A stretch of DNA of 64,000 nt from Litchfieldella anticariensis FP35 = DSM 16096 (lineage in GTDB: Bacteria; Pseudomonadota; Gammaproteobacteria; Pseudomonadales; Halomonadaceae), in contig NZ_KE332397.1 in the NCBI RefSeq assembly GCF_000409775.1, forward strand, positions 24,263 to 88,262, in the 5' to 3' direction. This document shows, piece by piece, positions 22,670 to 30,900 of the stretch (positions are counted from its first letter, which is position 1; each line of letters opens with the position of its first letter). Position numbers and translations under genes: made by a program. A model generated the notes under the pieces. It made no database searches, was not told the origin of the DNA, and saw only the letters and a list, made by a program, of their open reading frames with translations.

Positions 22670-23581
22670 TCAGGCACTGATGAGGGAAGCGAGTTTGGTG
22701 ATCGCTTTAGGTGGATCGTCGCCGAGAATCGCCACCTGGCTATCCTGGAGGTCATGCTGACGGATCCGCGCCACGGGGCCGCATAGGCCCACGGGTACGT
22801 CAAGCTGATCAGCCAGACGTGGCAACTGGCGTCGAATCATATCGGCTCGCTCGGCCTGACCACTGCATAGCAACAAGGCGGCAGCTTTGAAGCGTTCCAC
22901 TGCCAACGGCAGTTCGCTGAAAGGTAGTGGGGCATCGAAGAAATGTACTCGATACCTGGCTTGGGAAGCCGCCAGGGCGATCAGCAGACTCCATAGCATC
23001 CCTTGGTCTTCAGGGAGTCGGCCGATCAGTAGCACGGGGCCAGGGTTTACCAGGTTGGCATGGTAGAGTCGGGTTCCGGTCCGCGTTCGCAGAAAGGCTT
23101 CCAGTGTGCGACGTTGCAAGGCAGCGCCGAGGTGGCTATCCCAGCGTTCTTCCAGTTCGTCTACCAGTGGCTTGAACAACTCGCTGAGACAGGTTTCGAC
23201 TGGATAGAGCGCCATGCACTGGTTGAACAAGGCGTCCAGGCGTGACAGGTCCAACGATTCCACGGCGGCCACTAATTGATAGCGCTGGCTGGGCCAGTCG
23301 CCGGCAATGGGGTCGGGAGTCTCGGCGACGTGGGGCTGGTCAAGTAATTCGCGCACTTGGCTGACGGGTACGCCGCGATTCAGCCACTGTAGGATATGCT
23401 CGATGCGTTCGATATCATCGGAAGCATAGAGCCGATGGCCCTTGGGGGTGCGCTGGGGGCGAATCAGGCTATAACGGCGCTCCCAGGCACGCAGTGTCAC
23501 CGGGTTAACACCGGTCAGGCGTGAAACCTCACGTATCGGATAAAGTGGCGCATTGGTCGGGTGAGTCGCATTGTCACTCAT
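22670..23581 (-). CDS. MerR-family regulator with a degenerate B12-binding domain (class II LitR-like)
   Basis: The start at 23581 (MSDNATHPTN) has AGAGG upstream and gives 303 residues. A longer ATG start at 23662 overlaps the cbiX stop (ATGA) but has no ribosome site. The N-terminal MerR helix-turn-helix is clear (YPIREVSRLTGVNPVTLRAWERRYSL, quoted from residues about 15-40). The C-terminal region has the fold of CarH/LitR photoreceptors. In it the W-x9-EH motif reads W...LQRR, and the cobalamin-ligand motif DxHxxG reads DQGMLW, so the lower-ligand histidine is lost. It probably regulates phr without binding B12. Confidence 0.8.
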   Translation of the reverse strand: MSDNATHPTNAPLYPIREVSRLTGVNPVTLRAWERRYSLIRPQRTPKGHRLYASDDIERIEHILQWLNRGVPVSQVRELLDQPHVAETPDPIAGDWPSQRYQLVAAVESLDLSRLDALFNQCMALYPVETCLSELFKPLVDELEERWDSHLGAALQRRTLEAFLRTRTGTRLYHANLVNPGPVLLIGRLPEDQGMLWSLLIALAASQARYRVHFFDAPLPFSELPLAVERFKAAALLLCSGQAERADMIRRQLPRLADQLDVPVGLCGPVARIRQHDLQDSQVAILGDDPPKAITKLASLISA

Positions 23582-23658
23582 GCGCACTGTTGCCTCTTGA
23601 GGATTCTGCGGAAGGTGCTGGGTGGTGTCCGTGATCCCCGACTCCACCAGCAGCCGTA

Positions 23659-24030
23659 TCATGATCGGGTTGTGCGTTCATCGATGATGCTGGCCAAGGC
23701 CTCGACGAAGGCTGGGTGCTCCCCTACCGGGGCCAGAAGTGTCAAGCGGATGTTAGGGTGAGTCCGATGCAGAGCCTCGATCTGACCGGGAACATCCTCT
23801 CGCAGGTGGCGGCCGGCAGCGAAGAACAGCGGAAGGATGTCGGCGCGTGTCGTACCCTGTGACTGGAGTTCTGTAATGGTGGCTTCCAGTGAAGGGTCGC
23901 AAAGCTCCATGTAGGCCAGGCGTAGTGGGGTTGGAGAACGCTGTGCCAAGGACATCGCCAGGTGGTCGAAAGGCGCGCGCCAGTTCGGATCACGCGAGCC
24001 GTGAGCGAGTAGTATCAGCGCGTGGGACAT
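23659..24030 (-). CDS. cbiX: Short CbiX/SirB-type chelatase
   Basis: The start at 24030 (MSHALILLAHGSRDPNW) gives 123 residues, the size of the single-domain CbiX-S/SirB chelatases. The LLAHGSRD motif carries the first metal or catalytic histidine and PLFFAAGRHLREDVP the second. These enzymes insert cobalt or iron into sirohydrochlorin for cobalamin or siroheme synthesis. The gene leads the cluster cbiX-merR-phr. No other cobalamin gene is in the window. Confidence 0.75.
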   Translation of the reverse strand: MSHALILLAHGSRDPNWRAPFDHLAMSLAQRSPTPLRLAYMELCDPSLEATITELQSQGTTRADILPLFFAAGRHLREDVPGQIEALHRTHPNIRLTLLAPVGEHPAFVEALASIIDERTTRS

Positions 24031-24139
24031 GGTGCGTTCGCCTCCGCTGGTAAATCCGGCGCTGAGGTGGAGGTAGAGTGGTTTGCCAACAGTGCCACCT
24101 GAGCGCTGATATGAACTGTCATCTAGACTACCAAAAGCG

Positions 24140-24152
24140 TACAAGCGCTGTA
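24140..24152. promoter_or_regulatory. Candidate MerR/LitR operator
   Basis: TACA (24140-24143) and TGTA (24149-24152) form an inverted repeat around AGCGC, 110 bases upstream of cbiX. CarH- and LitR-type regulators bind TGTACA-like sites, and MerR proteins often bind their own promoter, so this is a plausible control site for the cbiX-merR-phr cluster. The evidence is sequence similarity and position only. Confidence 0.3.
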
Positions 24153-24250
24153 TAACTCATTGCGATGCCACGTCTCACTGGCAGTCAACGCTCTCGAGTC
24201 CGTACGGCGGGTCGGGTCGATGCGGGGCATCAGCGATAGTGGAGGGAACC

Positions 24251-25147
24251 ATGCGCGTCTTGATCACGGGAGGCTCCGGGTTTGTCGGTCGTCGGCTGTG
24301 TGAACGTCTGGCCAAAGCGGACCACTCACTTCTGGTCGTGTCCCGCGACCCCACCAGAGCGCGTCGTGTCTTACCCGCCGGAACCGATGTCGAGACGTCG
24401 GTGCTGGCTTTTACTGATCGAGCACCCGAGGCGATCGTCAACTTGGCGGGAGAGTCAATTGCCGATCGGCGCTGGAGCGATGAGCAAAAACGACGTCTGA
24501 TCGACTCCCGGGTCAATATCACTCGTGACCTGGTGATGCTTTGCCAGCATCTCGAAAGTCCGCCTGCGGTAATGGTGTCGGGCTCCGCCATGGGGTATTA
24601 CGGCGACCAGGGCGAGCGGGAGGTCGCCGAGGACACACCTCCCCACGATGAGTTCGCGCATCGACTGTGCGAGAGCTGGGAACAAGCGGCGCGTGAGGCG
24701 GAGGAGTATGGCGTGCGGGTGGCGTTGATCCGAATCGGCCTGGTACTGGAGCAGGGCGGCGGTACGCTGGCCAAGATGTTGCCCCCTTTCAAGCTAGGAT
24801 TGGGGGGACGTTTCGGGAGTGGCCGTCAATTCATGCCTTGGGTACATCGCGAAGATCTGGTACGCATCATCGAGTTCCTGCTCGAACGAGACGATTTGCG
24901 GGGCCCCTTCAACGGTTCCGCTCCACACCCGGTGACCAACGCCGAGTTCTCACAAGCGTTGGCGCGACACTTGCGACGCCCGGCAATGTTGCCGGTACCG
25001 GCCTTCGTATTGAAGGCCGGTTTTGGCGAGATGTCTCGATTGTTGCTGACCGGAGCGGATATGCGCCCGGCTCGCTTGCAGGCGGCCGGGTTCGAATTTC
25101 GCTATCCGACCTTGGATGAGGCATTGGCAGCGATTCTGCGCCAATAG
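24251..25147 (+). CDS. yfcH: TIGR01777-type NAD(P)-dependent epimerase-like protein
   Basis: The ATG at 24251, behind GGAGGG, gives 298 residues. The N-terminal Rossmann motif is VLITGGSGFVGRRL. The family-specific NLAGESIADRRWSDEQKRRL follows near residue 65, and the C-terminus matches DUF1731 (LTGADMRPARLQAAGFEFRYPTL, in two parts). It is an extended SDR related to E. coli YfcH and human SDR39U1. The substrate is unknown. It is divergent from cbiX and convergent with rapA (17-base gap). Confidence 0.88.
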   Translation: MRVLITGGSGFVGRRLCERLAKADHSLLVVSRDPTRARRVLPAGTDVETSVLAFTDRAPEAIVNLAGESIADRRWSDEQKRRLIDSRVNITRDLVMLCQHLESPPAVMVSGSAMGYYGDQGEREVAEDTPPHDEFAHRLCESWEQAAREAEEYGVRVALIRIGLVLEQGGGTLAKMLPPFKLGLGGRFGSGRQFMPWVHREDLVRIIEFLLERDDLRGPFNGSAPHPVTNAEFSQALARHLRRPAMLPVPAFVLKAGFGEMSRLLLTGADMRPARLQAAGFEFRYPTLDEALAAILRQ

Positions 25148-25164
25148 ATAGCGCAGAGGGTCGT

Positions 25165-28110
25165 TCAGCGGCTGTCCTTGTCCACCGTGACGATCACGCG
25201 CACAGCGTCGAGGCGCAAACGGGTATTCTCGATGGCGGTATCCAGCGTGGTGCGCTCGTCTTGCAGCGCCTGCAGCTCATCCTCGCGCACCGCAGGGTTG
25301 TGCCGTGATAGCGCCTGCAGGCGTGCCAGCTCGGCATTCAGGCTATTGCGCATACGAAACTGGGCTGCCTCGACGATACTTGGCAATTCGCGCTCGGCTT
25401 CCGTCTCACCGACACTCAGCAACTCGCGAAGCCGGTCGTGGCGGGTCTTGATCAGGTCGCGAGCCACTGCCTTCTTGACCTTCTGCAGGTTCTTCGACAA
25501 TCCGCTGAAGGAGACTTTGTCGGAGAGATTGGCGCCCGACTCGTCGAGCAGTACCCGTATCGCCGTGGGTGGCAGGAAGCGGTTAATGTGCAGTCGTTTA
25601 GGGGCTGGGCAATAGGTGCGGAACACCAACTCGACCATCACCCTGCCGGGCGGAATTGCTGGATGCTTGAGCAGAGCCAGGGCGGTATTGCCCATGGTGC
25701 CACTCAGGATGCGTCCCATCATCTCGCGCAGCAAGGGGTGCTCCCAGGACAATCGCTGGACATCGTCACGGGCTAGCGCGCGAGAGCGTAACAAGGTCGC
25801 CGTGAATCCTTCTTCGCCTTTCACCAATCCTGGCAGGCCATCGAGCATCTGAGGGCTAGGCTGAAGCAACATCAGGTCACTGCCGAGCTCCTGACTGTCG
25901 ACCCCGAAGATGTCCAGCGCCTGGTCGAGATAGCGGGGCAGTGCTGGGTCGTCGTCGAGCTCATGGATAGCCTGAGCCACTTCCTCGGCACGATCATGGC
26001 GGCAGGCATTGAGTTCCAGCAGGCGATTGCGCCCGGCATCGCGTTCGGCGAGCTTGGTGGCAAACAGTGCTCGTGTTTCCTCAATGATTTCGTCGAGCCC
26101 GTTGGTATCGAGCAGGGCGTCGGCCAGAACATCGCCGAAGGCATCATAAAGTTCGCTACCAACTCCGTGTGGGGCACTGAACGCATCCATGCCTTCGTCG
26201 TACCAGCGCAAAAGCCGCGCGCCGGGACTATCCTCGAAGGTTGCTATGTACAGTTCGATGGCGTGCTGCTGGCCGATACGATCGAGCCGTCCAATCCGCT
26301 GCTCGAGCTGATCGGGGTGCAGGGGTAGATCGAACATCACCAGGTGACGGCAGAACTGAAAGTTGCGCCCTTCGGAGCCGATCTCCGAGCATATCATCAC
26401 TTGGCAGCCTTCCTCCTCATCAGCGAAGGCGGCAGCGGCGCGGTCGCGCTCGACCAGGGTCATTCCCTCGTGGAATAGCGGTGCATGCACGCCGCCCAGC
26501 ACTCGCAACCCTTCGGCCAAACCAGCAGCAGTGTCGCGATGATGCGCAATCACCAGCACCTTGTCGTGGCCAACGTCGGTGAGTAACTCCAATAGCCAGG
26601 TGACGCGCGGGTCGAACTGCCACCAGGGTTCGGCATTCAACGGGTCATCCGCCAGCGCGCGATACATAGTGTCGAGGTGAAGTATGACCTCGGGATGGTC
26701 GAGGCCGGTCTCGATCAGCAATTCATCGAGATAGTCTTCGTCGCGCGCCAAGCGACGAAGCACGCGACGGTAGGGCGAGGGCAGTTCTAGAGTCGTTAGG
26801 TGCAGATGACGTTCGGGAAAGCCACCGACATGACGTCGGCTGTTACGAAACATCACTCGGCCAGTGCCGTGGCGGTCGAGCAACTGCTCGCGAAGTTGGG
26901 CCTTGGCTGATTCGCGCTGGGGGGGGCCACTCTCCGAGTCGAGCAGAGTATCGAGCAGTGCCTGACTGTCGGAATCGTCGATCACTGCACCAATGCAATC
27001 ACGGTCATCGCTGTTGCTCCTGTTGTCGCCGGACAGCCGTTCCAAGGCATCGATGGCTTCGGCGACACGGACATAACCTTGTTCTTCCGTCTTGAAGCGC
27101 TCTAGGCTCTGGTAGCGGTCTGGATCGAGCAGGCGCAGACGGGCGAAATGGCTTTCCATGCCCATCTGCTCTGGCGTGGCGGTCAGCAACAATACGCCAG
27201 CAGTGGTCGCGGCCAGACGTTCTACGCAGGCATAGCCGGGACCGCTGTGCTCCGGTGTCCAGTCCAGGTGGTGAGCTTCATCGACGATCAGCAGATCCCA
27301 ATCACAGGCCTGGGCTTGTGTCTGGCGATGGGGGTTGGCGAATAGCCACTGCTGGCTGGCGAGGATCAACTGACCGGACTCGAAAGGATTGGTCTCTGCC
27401 TGGGCCTGACTCTGGTGCTCGTCGAGCAGGGTGACGTCGAGTGCGAAGCGGCGCAGTAGCTCCACCAGCCACTGATGGGTCAAACTGTCGGGTACCAGGA
27501 TCAACGCACGCTCGGCACGGCCAGTAAGCAGTAAACGATGCAGAATCAGCCCGGCTTCGATAGTCTTGCCCAATCCCACTTCATCGGCCAGTAGTACCCG
27601 CGGTGCGTGGCGGCTGGCCACCTCATCAGCGATATACAACTGGTGGGGAATCAGGTCGATCTTGGGACCCGCCAGGCCCAGTGCCGGATTCTGCTCGATA
27701 CGATGATGATGGTGCAGGGTGCGGAAACGCAGGTCGAACCAGTCATTGCGATCGACCTGACCGGTCAGCAAACGGTCACGGGCTTGGTCGAACTGCATGG
27801 TGTCGGCGAGGCGGGCTTCGGGGAGCTCGTGGATCTGGCCTTGGTCATCCTCGCCGATGTAGACGATCAGACCATCGATTTCCTTGCTGTCGTCGACGAT
27901 CATCTGCCAGCCTTCGGCGGATTGAATACGGTCGCCACTGCCAAAGGCGACTCGGGTCAACGGGGGTTGGCGAACGCTATAGGTTCGGGTTTCCTGGCTG
28001 GCGCTGAAGAGTACGGTCACAGTGCGGAAATCGCAATTCAAGACGGTGCCCAGGCCCAGCTCGGCTTCGCCGTCGCTGATCCAGCGCTGACCGGGAGAAA
28101 ATTCGCTCAT
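25165..28110 (-). CDS. rapA: RNA polymerase-associated ATPase RapA
   Basis: The start at 28110 (MSEFSPGQRWISDGEAELGLG) matches RapA and gives 981 residues (E. coli 968). N-terminal Tudor-like domains (about 1-110) precede a SWI2/SNF2 ATPase core with Walker A DEVGLGKT at 176-183 and DEAHHLDW near 283. The helicase C lobe includes MICSEIGSEGRNFQF and QRIGRLDRIGQ. A long C-terminal region binds RNA polymerase. RapA recycles stalled polymerase, especially at high salt, which suits a halophile. Confidence 0.97.
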   Translation of the reverse strand: MSEFSPGQRWISDGEAELGLGTVLNCDFRTVTVLFSASQETRTYSVRQPPLTRVAFGSGDRIQSAEGWQMIVDDSKEIDGLIVYIGEDDQGQIHELPEARLADTMQFDQARDRLLTGQVDRNDWFDLRFRTLHHHHRIEQNPALGLAGPKIDLIPHQLYIADEVASRHAPRVLLADEVGLGKTIEAGLILHRLLLTGRAERALILVPDSLTHQWLVELLRRFALDVTLLDEHQSQAQAETNPFESGQLILASQQWLFANPHRQTQAQACDWDLLIVDEAHHLDWTPEHSGPGYACVERLAATTAGVLLLTATPEQMGMESHFARLRLLDPDRYQSLERFKTEEQGYVRVAEAIDALERLSGDNRSNSDDRDCIGAVIDDSDSQALLDTLLDSESGPPQRESAKAQLREQLLDRHGTGRVMFRNSRRHVGGFPERHLHLTTLELPSPYRRVLRRLARDEDYLDELLIETGLDHPEVILHLDTMYRALADDPLNAEPWWQFDPRVTWLLELLTDVGHDKVLVIAHHRDTAAGLAEGLRVLGGVHAPLFHEGMTLVERDRAAAAFADEEEGCQVMICSEIGSEGRNFQFCRHLVMFDLPLHPDQLEQRIGRLDRIGQQHAIELYIATFEDSPGARLLRWYDEGMDAFSAPHGVGSELYDAFGDVLADALLDTNGLDEIIEETRALFATKLAERDAGRNRLLELNACRHDRAEEVAQAIHELDDDPALPRYLDQALDIFGVDSQELGSDLMLLQPSPQMLDGLPGLVKGEEGFTATLLRSRALARDDVQRLSWEHPLLREMMGRILSGTMGNTALALLKHPAIPPGRVMVELVFRTYCPAPKRLHINRFLPPTAIRVLLDESGANLSDKVSFSGLSKNLQKVKKAVARDLIKTRHDRLRELLSVGETEAERELPSIVEAAQFRMRNSLNAELARLQALSRHNPAVREDELQALQDERTTLDTAIENTRLRLDAVRVIVTVDKDSR

Positions 28111-28358
28111 GATGCCTCGGATGATCAACAGATGCTGCGCAAGTCAGTGGCCGCTCGCCCACGAGCCGCTTTACGAGCGGTCCTGAACGTCGGCAGGGCG
28201 CGGTATGGTACCGGAAAGTGTCGCGTCGCTTAAGGGGAACTCCGCATAAAAACATGCATGGCCCCGGTTCGCCTACCGTCCCGTTGCTGCGCTACCCTTC
28301 ATCGATCTCTTCGGCATTTTCCCGAGAGGCAGCGTTCCCCCGCAAGCCGTCTCGGAGG

Positions 28359-29159
28359 TCAGCGGCTACCGAGCCAAGCTTCGAGCTGGGTGCGTGACAG
28401 CTCACCAACATGCCGCTCGAGAGCCTGACCGTCAGCATCGAACAGTAAGGTCGTTGGCAGCCCTGGCGACTCGGTCAACGCCATTAGCTCTTGATGAGGG
28501 TCGAGCAATGGATAGCGGAATTCGAGTCCCTGCTCGTCAAGATAGCGGACGACTTGCATCAGATCCTCGCCTTGGTTGGCGACCACGACGGTGACACCAT
28601 CGCGAGCGCTAGCCTCCGCGAGCATTGGCATCTCGCGCAGGCAGGGTGGGCACCAGGTGGCCCACAAGTTGATCAATACGCGCTCACCACGCAGGTCTTG
28701 CAGGTTGACGCTGTTGCCCTCAAGGTCTGTGAGGGCCAGGTCGGGCAGTTCCTGCAGTGTCATGTCGTTGCCAAGTGGGTTCTGCATCATCAGTACGAGC
28801 CACAAGGTCGAGGCTCCTCCCAGCAGGGCCACTCCTCCAATCAGACGCAGGAAGTGGTCGCGTAGGGCCCAGGCGGTCCAGATCGCCGCCGCCAATAACC
28901 CCCACAAGCCGTGAAAGCCGGGCTGCCAGAACTTGAGTATATCCAGAGGTGCTTGTGCATAGATTTCGGCATGGGTCAGTGCATGGCCTAGCCGGGCACC
29001 CACTAACCAGACGATCAGCAGAATACTGAACCAGCGCACATGGCGTTGGCGGGGCAGCCCCAGCAACAACAGGCTGGTCAGCAACAACAATAGCGCTGCA
29101 GCAAAAGCATACAGGCGCGGCAAGGAGATCAGTACCGGTCCCAGGGCAATGGCATCCAT
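28359..29159 (-). CDS. Lgt-like membrane domain fused to a TlpA-type thioredoxin
   Basis: The protein has 266 residues. The N-terminal 125 residues contain about four membrane segments, and GARLGHALTH...PLDILKFWQPGFHG resembles the Lgt region with GARLGY, P-x-ILxxW and SFHGG. The Lgt catalytic GGMSFHGG stretch is reduced to QPGFHG. Residues 135-266 form a TlpA/DsbE-like thioredoxin domain with WCPPC at 169-173 and the cis-proline SPGLPTT, facing the periplasm. It probably reduces periplasmic disulfides. It precedes rapA by about 250 bases on the same strand. Confidence 0.8.
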   Translation of the reverse strand: MDAIALGPVLISLPRLYAFAAALLLLLTSLLLLGLPRQRHVRWFSILLIVWLVGARLGHALTHAEIYAQAPLDILKFWQPGFHGLWGLLAAAIWTAWALRDHFLRLIGGVALLGGASTLWLVLMMQNPLGNDMTLQELPDLALTDLEGNSVNLQDLRGERVLINLWATWCPPCLREMPMLAEASARDGVTVVVANQGEDLMQVVRYLDEQGLEFRYPLLDPHQELMALTESPGLPTTLLFDADGQALERHVGELSRTQLEAWLGSR

Positions 29160-29283
29160 GATGAGAGAGTCGCTCCAAGTGGTTCAGGGTCGGCGCGTGC
29201 GGCCGATCAGGCTACAATGCCACGATTTACCGCTAGCCTAATGTTGCCGTCACGGGCTGTCACTTACCGGTTTGGGAGCCTAT

Positions 29284-29532
29284 ATGGCCAAACCTACCTT
29301 CGATGTACTGCGGGCTCTGGCCATTGCCAGCCAGGCACTGGGGTTCATTACCATCATCACATTGGAAACGCTGATGGGTGATGCCGCTCGCTTCTGGCAA
29401 GGGTGGACGCTGGCGCTGATGGTAATCGCAGCGTTGTGGATTGCGCTGGTGCGACTCTACCGCCGCAACAAGGCCCGTAAGACGTGGGTGGCGCGCCAGC
29501 GAGCAGCTAGAGAGGAAGAGGATGAAGCCTAG
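29284..29532 (+). CDS. Small two-helix membrane protein, unknown function
   Basis: The ATG at 29284 with GGGAG five bases upstream gives 82 residues (MAKPTFDVLRALAIASQ). Two hydrophobic stretches (about 10-30 and 42-60) are followed by a basic and then acidic tail (RRNKARKTWVARQRAAREEEDEA, in two parts). The length, ribosome site and codon use support a real gene. I recognise no family. Its stop interlocks with that of the facing VOC gene. Confidence 0.7.
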   Translation: MAKPTFDVLRALAIASQALGFITIITLETLMGDAARFWQGWTLALMVIAALWIALVRLYRRNKARKTWVARQRAAREEEDEA

Positions 29533-29951
29533 CTGTGATCAGGTGTGGCGAATCGCAGGTTCGATAATGCGCAGCGGCGAGGGTCGATAGTGATTACCTG
29601 CAGGTGATGCCCTTCAGGCATTCGGCAGTGCAATACGCGCCAGGCACAGCCAGGAGCACTGCTACCCTCGCTTTCGAACAGCGTTGCGCCATGACGTCGT
29701 AGATGATCGCAGGTAGTGGGGAATTCGGTGTCGCTGACCTCGAGCGTCATGCGCCGGGGAGGGGAGGGATCATTGGCGGCCAGGAGCATCAAGATTTGTG
29801 TGTGGCCGCGTTCATCGGTGCCCAGTTCGAAGGTGGCACCGTTGGATGTGCGTAGCAGTAGCGGTAGTGCCAGAACGTCGAAGCAGAAGCGGACCATCGC
29901 GTCCAGGTCGCGTACTTGGAGTACGGCTCTGTCGAGTGAGAGGCGTTGCAT
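29529..29951 (-). CDS. VOC/glyoxalase-fold protein
   Basis: The start at 29951 (MQRLSLDRAVLQVRDLDAMVRF) has AAGG nine bases upstream and gives 140 residues. The two beta-alpha-beta-beta-beta modules of the vicinal oxygen chelate fold are visible. The usual first metal ligand (His in LxHVxL) is Ala here, and the terminal Glu is Gln (GHHLQVITID), so a metal-dependent reaction is doubtful. The substrate is unknown. The TAG stops of this gene and the facing gene share the bases CTAG. Confidence 0.75.
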   Translation of the reverse strand: MQRLSLDRAVLQVRDLDAMVRFCFDVLALPLLLRTSNGATFELGTDERGHTQILMLLAANDPSPPRRMTLEVSDTEFPTTCDHLRRHGATLFESEGSSAPGCAWRVLHCRMPEGHHLQVITIDPRRCALSNLRFATPDHS

Positions 29952-30321
29952 CGTGAGCATCCTTGGTCAGGGTGTTGTTGTATCGCCCAGTGTGAACCAA
30001 GTCTTTGCCTGTCGCCGCTGGATTCTTTTGATGCTCTTGATTGAGCGAGGCTATTCTCTTTCCCTTCGTACCGCCGTTATGTCAGAAATCCTTTTGTGGC
30101 AGATGAGGCTATTACACGCTTTCTCGCATTTGGGGGTGAACGACAAAAGCAACTAGCCTTGTAGGTAAGGAGGAAGAGATAGAGAAAACCTCCTGCATGG
30201 ACTGGCTACAGGTGAGCGGCGGTCTGTTGGCTGAGTAGTGGGAAACTCGCGTTTCCACACTGATGTAAGGATCGCCTTGATGGATCAAGCATGAATGTAT
30301 CGTTATCAAGGAGGCCCACCC
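29952..30321. other. Non-coding stretch before the CBS gene
   Basis: I see no gene in these 370 bases. The short open frames here have no ribosome site or family similarity. The base composition is lower in GC than in the surrounding core genes. One inverted repeat, GGAAAC-TCGC-GTTTCC (30241-30256), could be an operator for the CBS gene, whose AAGGAGG ribosome site is at 30308-30314. Confidence 0.4.
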
Positions 30322-30738
30322 ATGAGAGTCAGCGAAGCCATGTATCGTGGTGTCGAATGGTCTGGTCCCGATGTGTCGGTGAGAGAAATTGCTCGCATCA
30401 TGCGTGACAAGGATATTGGCGCAATTCCTATTGGTGAGAACGATAAGCTGATCGGTATGGTCACTGATCGGGATATCGTTGCGCGTGGAATCGCCGAACA
30501 AGGAGATGTCTCCAATTTGACAGCAAGAGATGTCATGAATGAGGGCATCGTTTACTGCAAGGATAGCCAGGAGCTTGGTGAAGCGGCCAGACTCATGGAA
30601 GAGAAGCAAGTGAGGCGTCTCGTTGCCATTGACGAGAACAAGCGTATGGTGGGTATTTTGAGTTTGGGCGATATTTCCCATCGCGCATCATCGTCAATGG
30701 TTGCCGAGTTCGCGGAGAAGGTTTCCGCTCCTCACTGA
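30322..30738 (+). CDS. CBS-pair domain protein
   Basis: The ATG at 30322 behind AAGGAGG gives 138 residues. Two CBS motifs fill the protein: residues about 5-65 (VSVREIARIMRDKDIGAIPI, MVTDRDIVARG) and 70-130 (SQELGEAARLMEEKQVRRLV, GILSLGDIS). Such stand-alone pairs bind adenine nucleotides and often act in stress or energy sensing. The ligand is unknown. The codon use is richer in A and T than in the ribosomal genes. It lies 162 bases before polX. Confidence 0.9.
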   Translation: MRVSEAMYRGVEWSGPDVSVREIARIMRDKDIGAIPIGENDKLIGMVTDRDIVARGIAEQGDVSNLTARDVMNEGIVYCKDSQELGEAARLMEEKQVRRLVAIDENKRMVGILSLGDISHRASSSMVAEFAEKVSAPH

Positions 30739-30792
30739 CCTGCCGGTGGCATGCATATGCCGCCCTTTATTTGCCATATGAGTGTTGTCATT

Positions 30793-30815
30793 CGCGGTGC
30801 GCTTAGCGCACCGCG
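30793..30815 (+). other. Perfect 10-bp hairpin between the CBS gene and polX
   Basis: CGCGGTGCGC pairs with GCGCACCGCG around a TTA loop. No T tract follows, so it is not a standard terminator, although it could act with Rho or stabilise the end of the CBS mRNA. A second small palindrome, GGCAT-GCAT-ATGCC, lies upstream near 30747. Confidence 0.5.
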
Positions 30816-30900
30816 TGTCGCTAAGACAACCTTCAGCTCATCAATATCTATCAATGCATAATGTCGGCGAGGGATCACCCCATGAGATAGGGGGTATCGT

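Noticed and set aside
24031..24144. Longer start for cbiX at 24144
   Set aside because: The extra 38 residues have no family similarity. The alignment of the chelatase begins at MSHALILLAHGS.
29716..30156. Plus-strand open frame opposite the VOC gene and into the spacer
   Set aside because: No ribosome site, composition unlike coding sequence, and overlap with a better-supported gene on the other strand.
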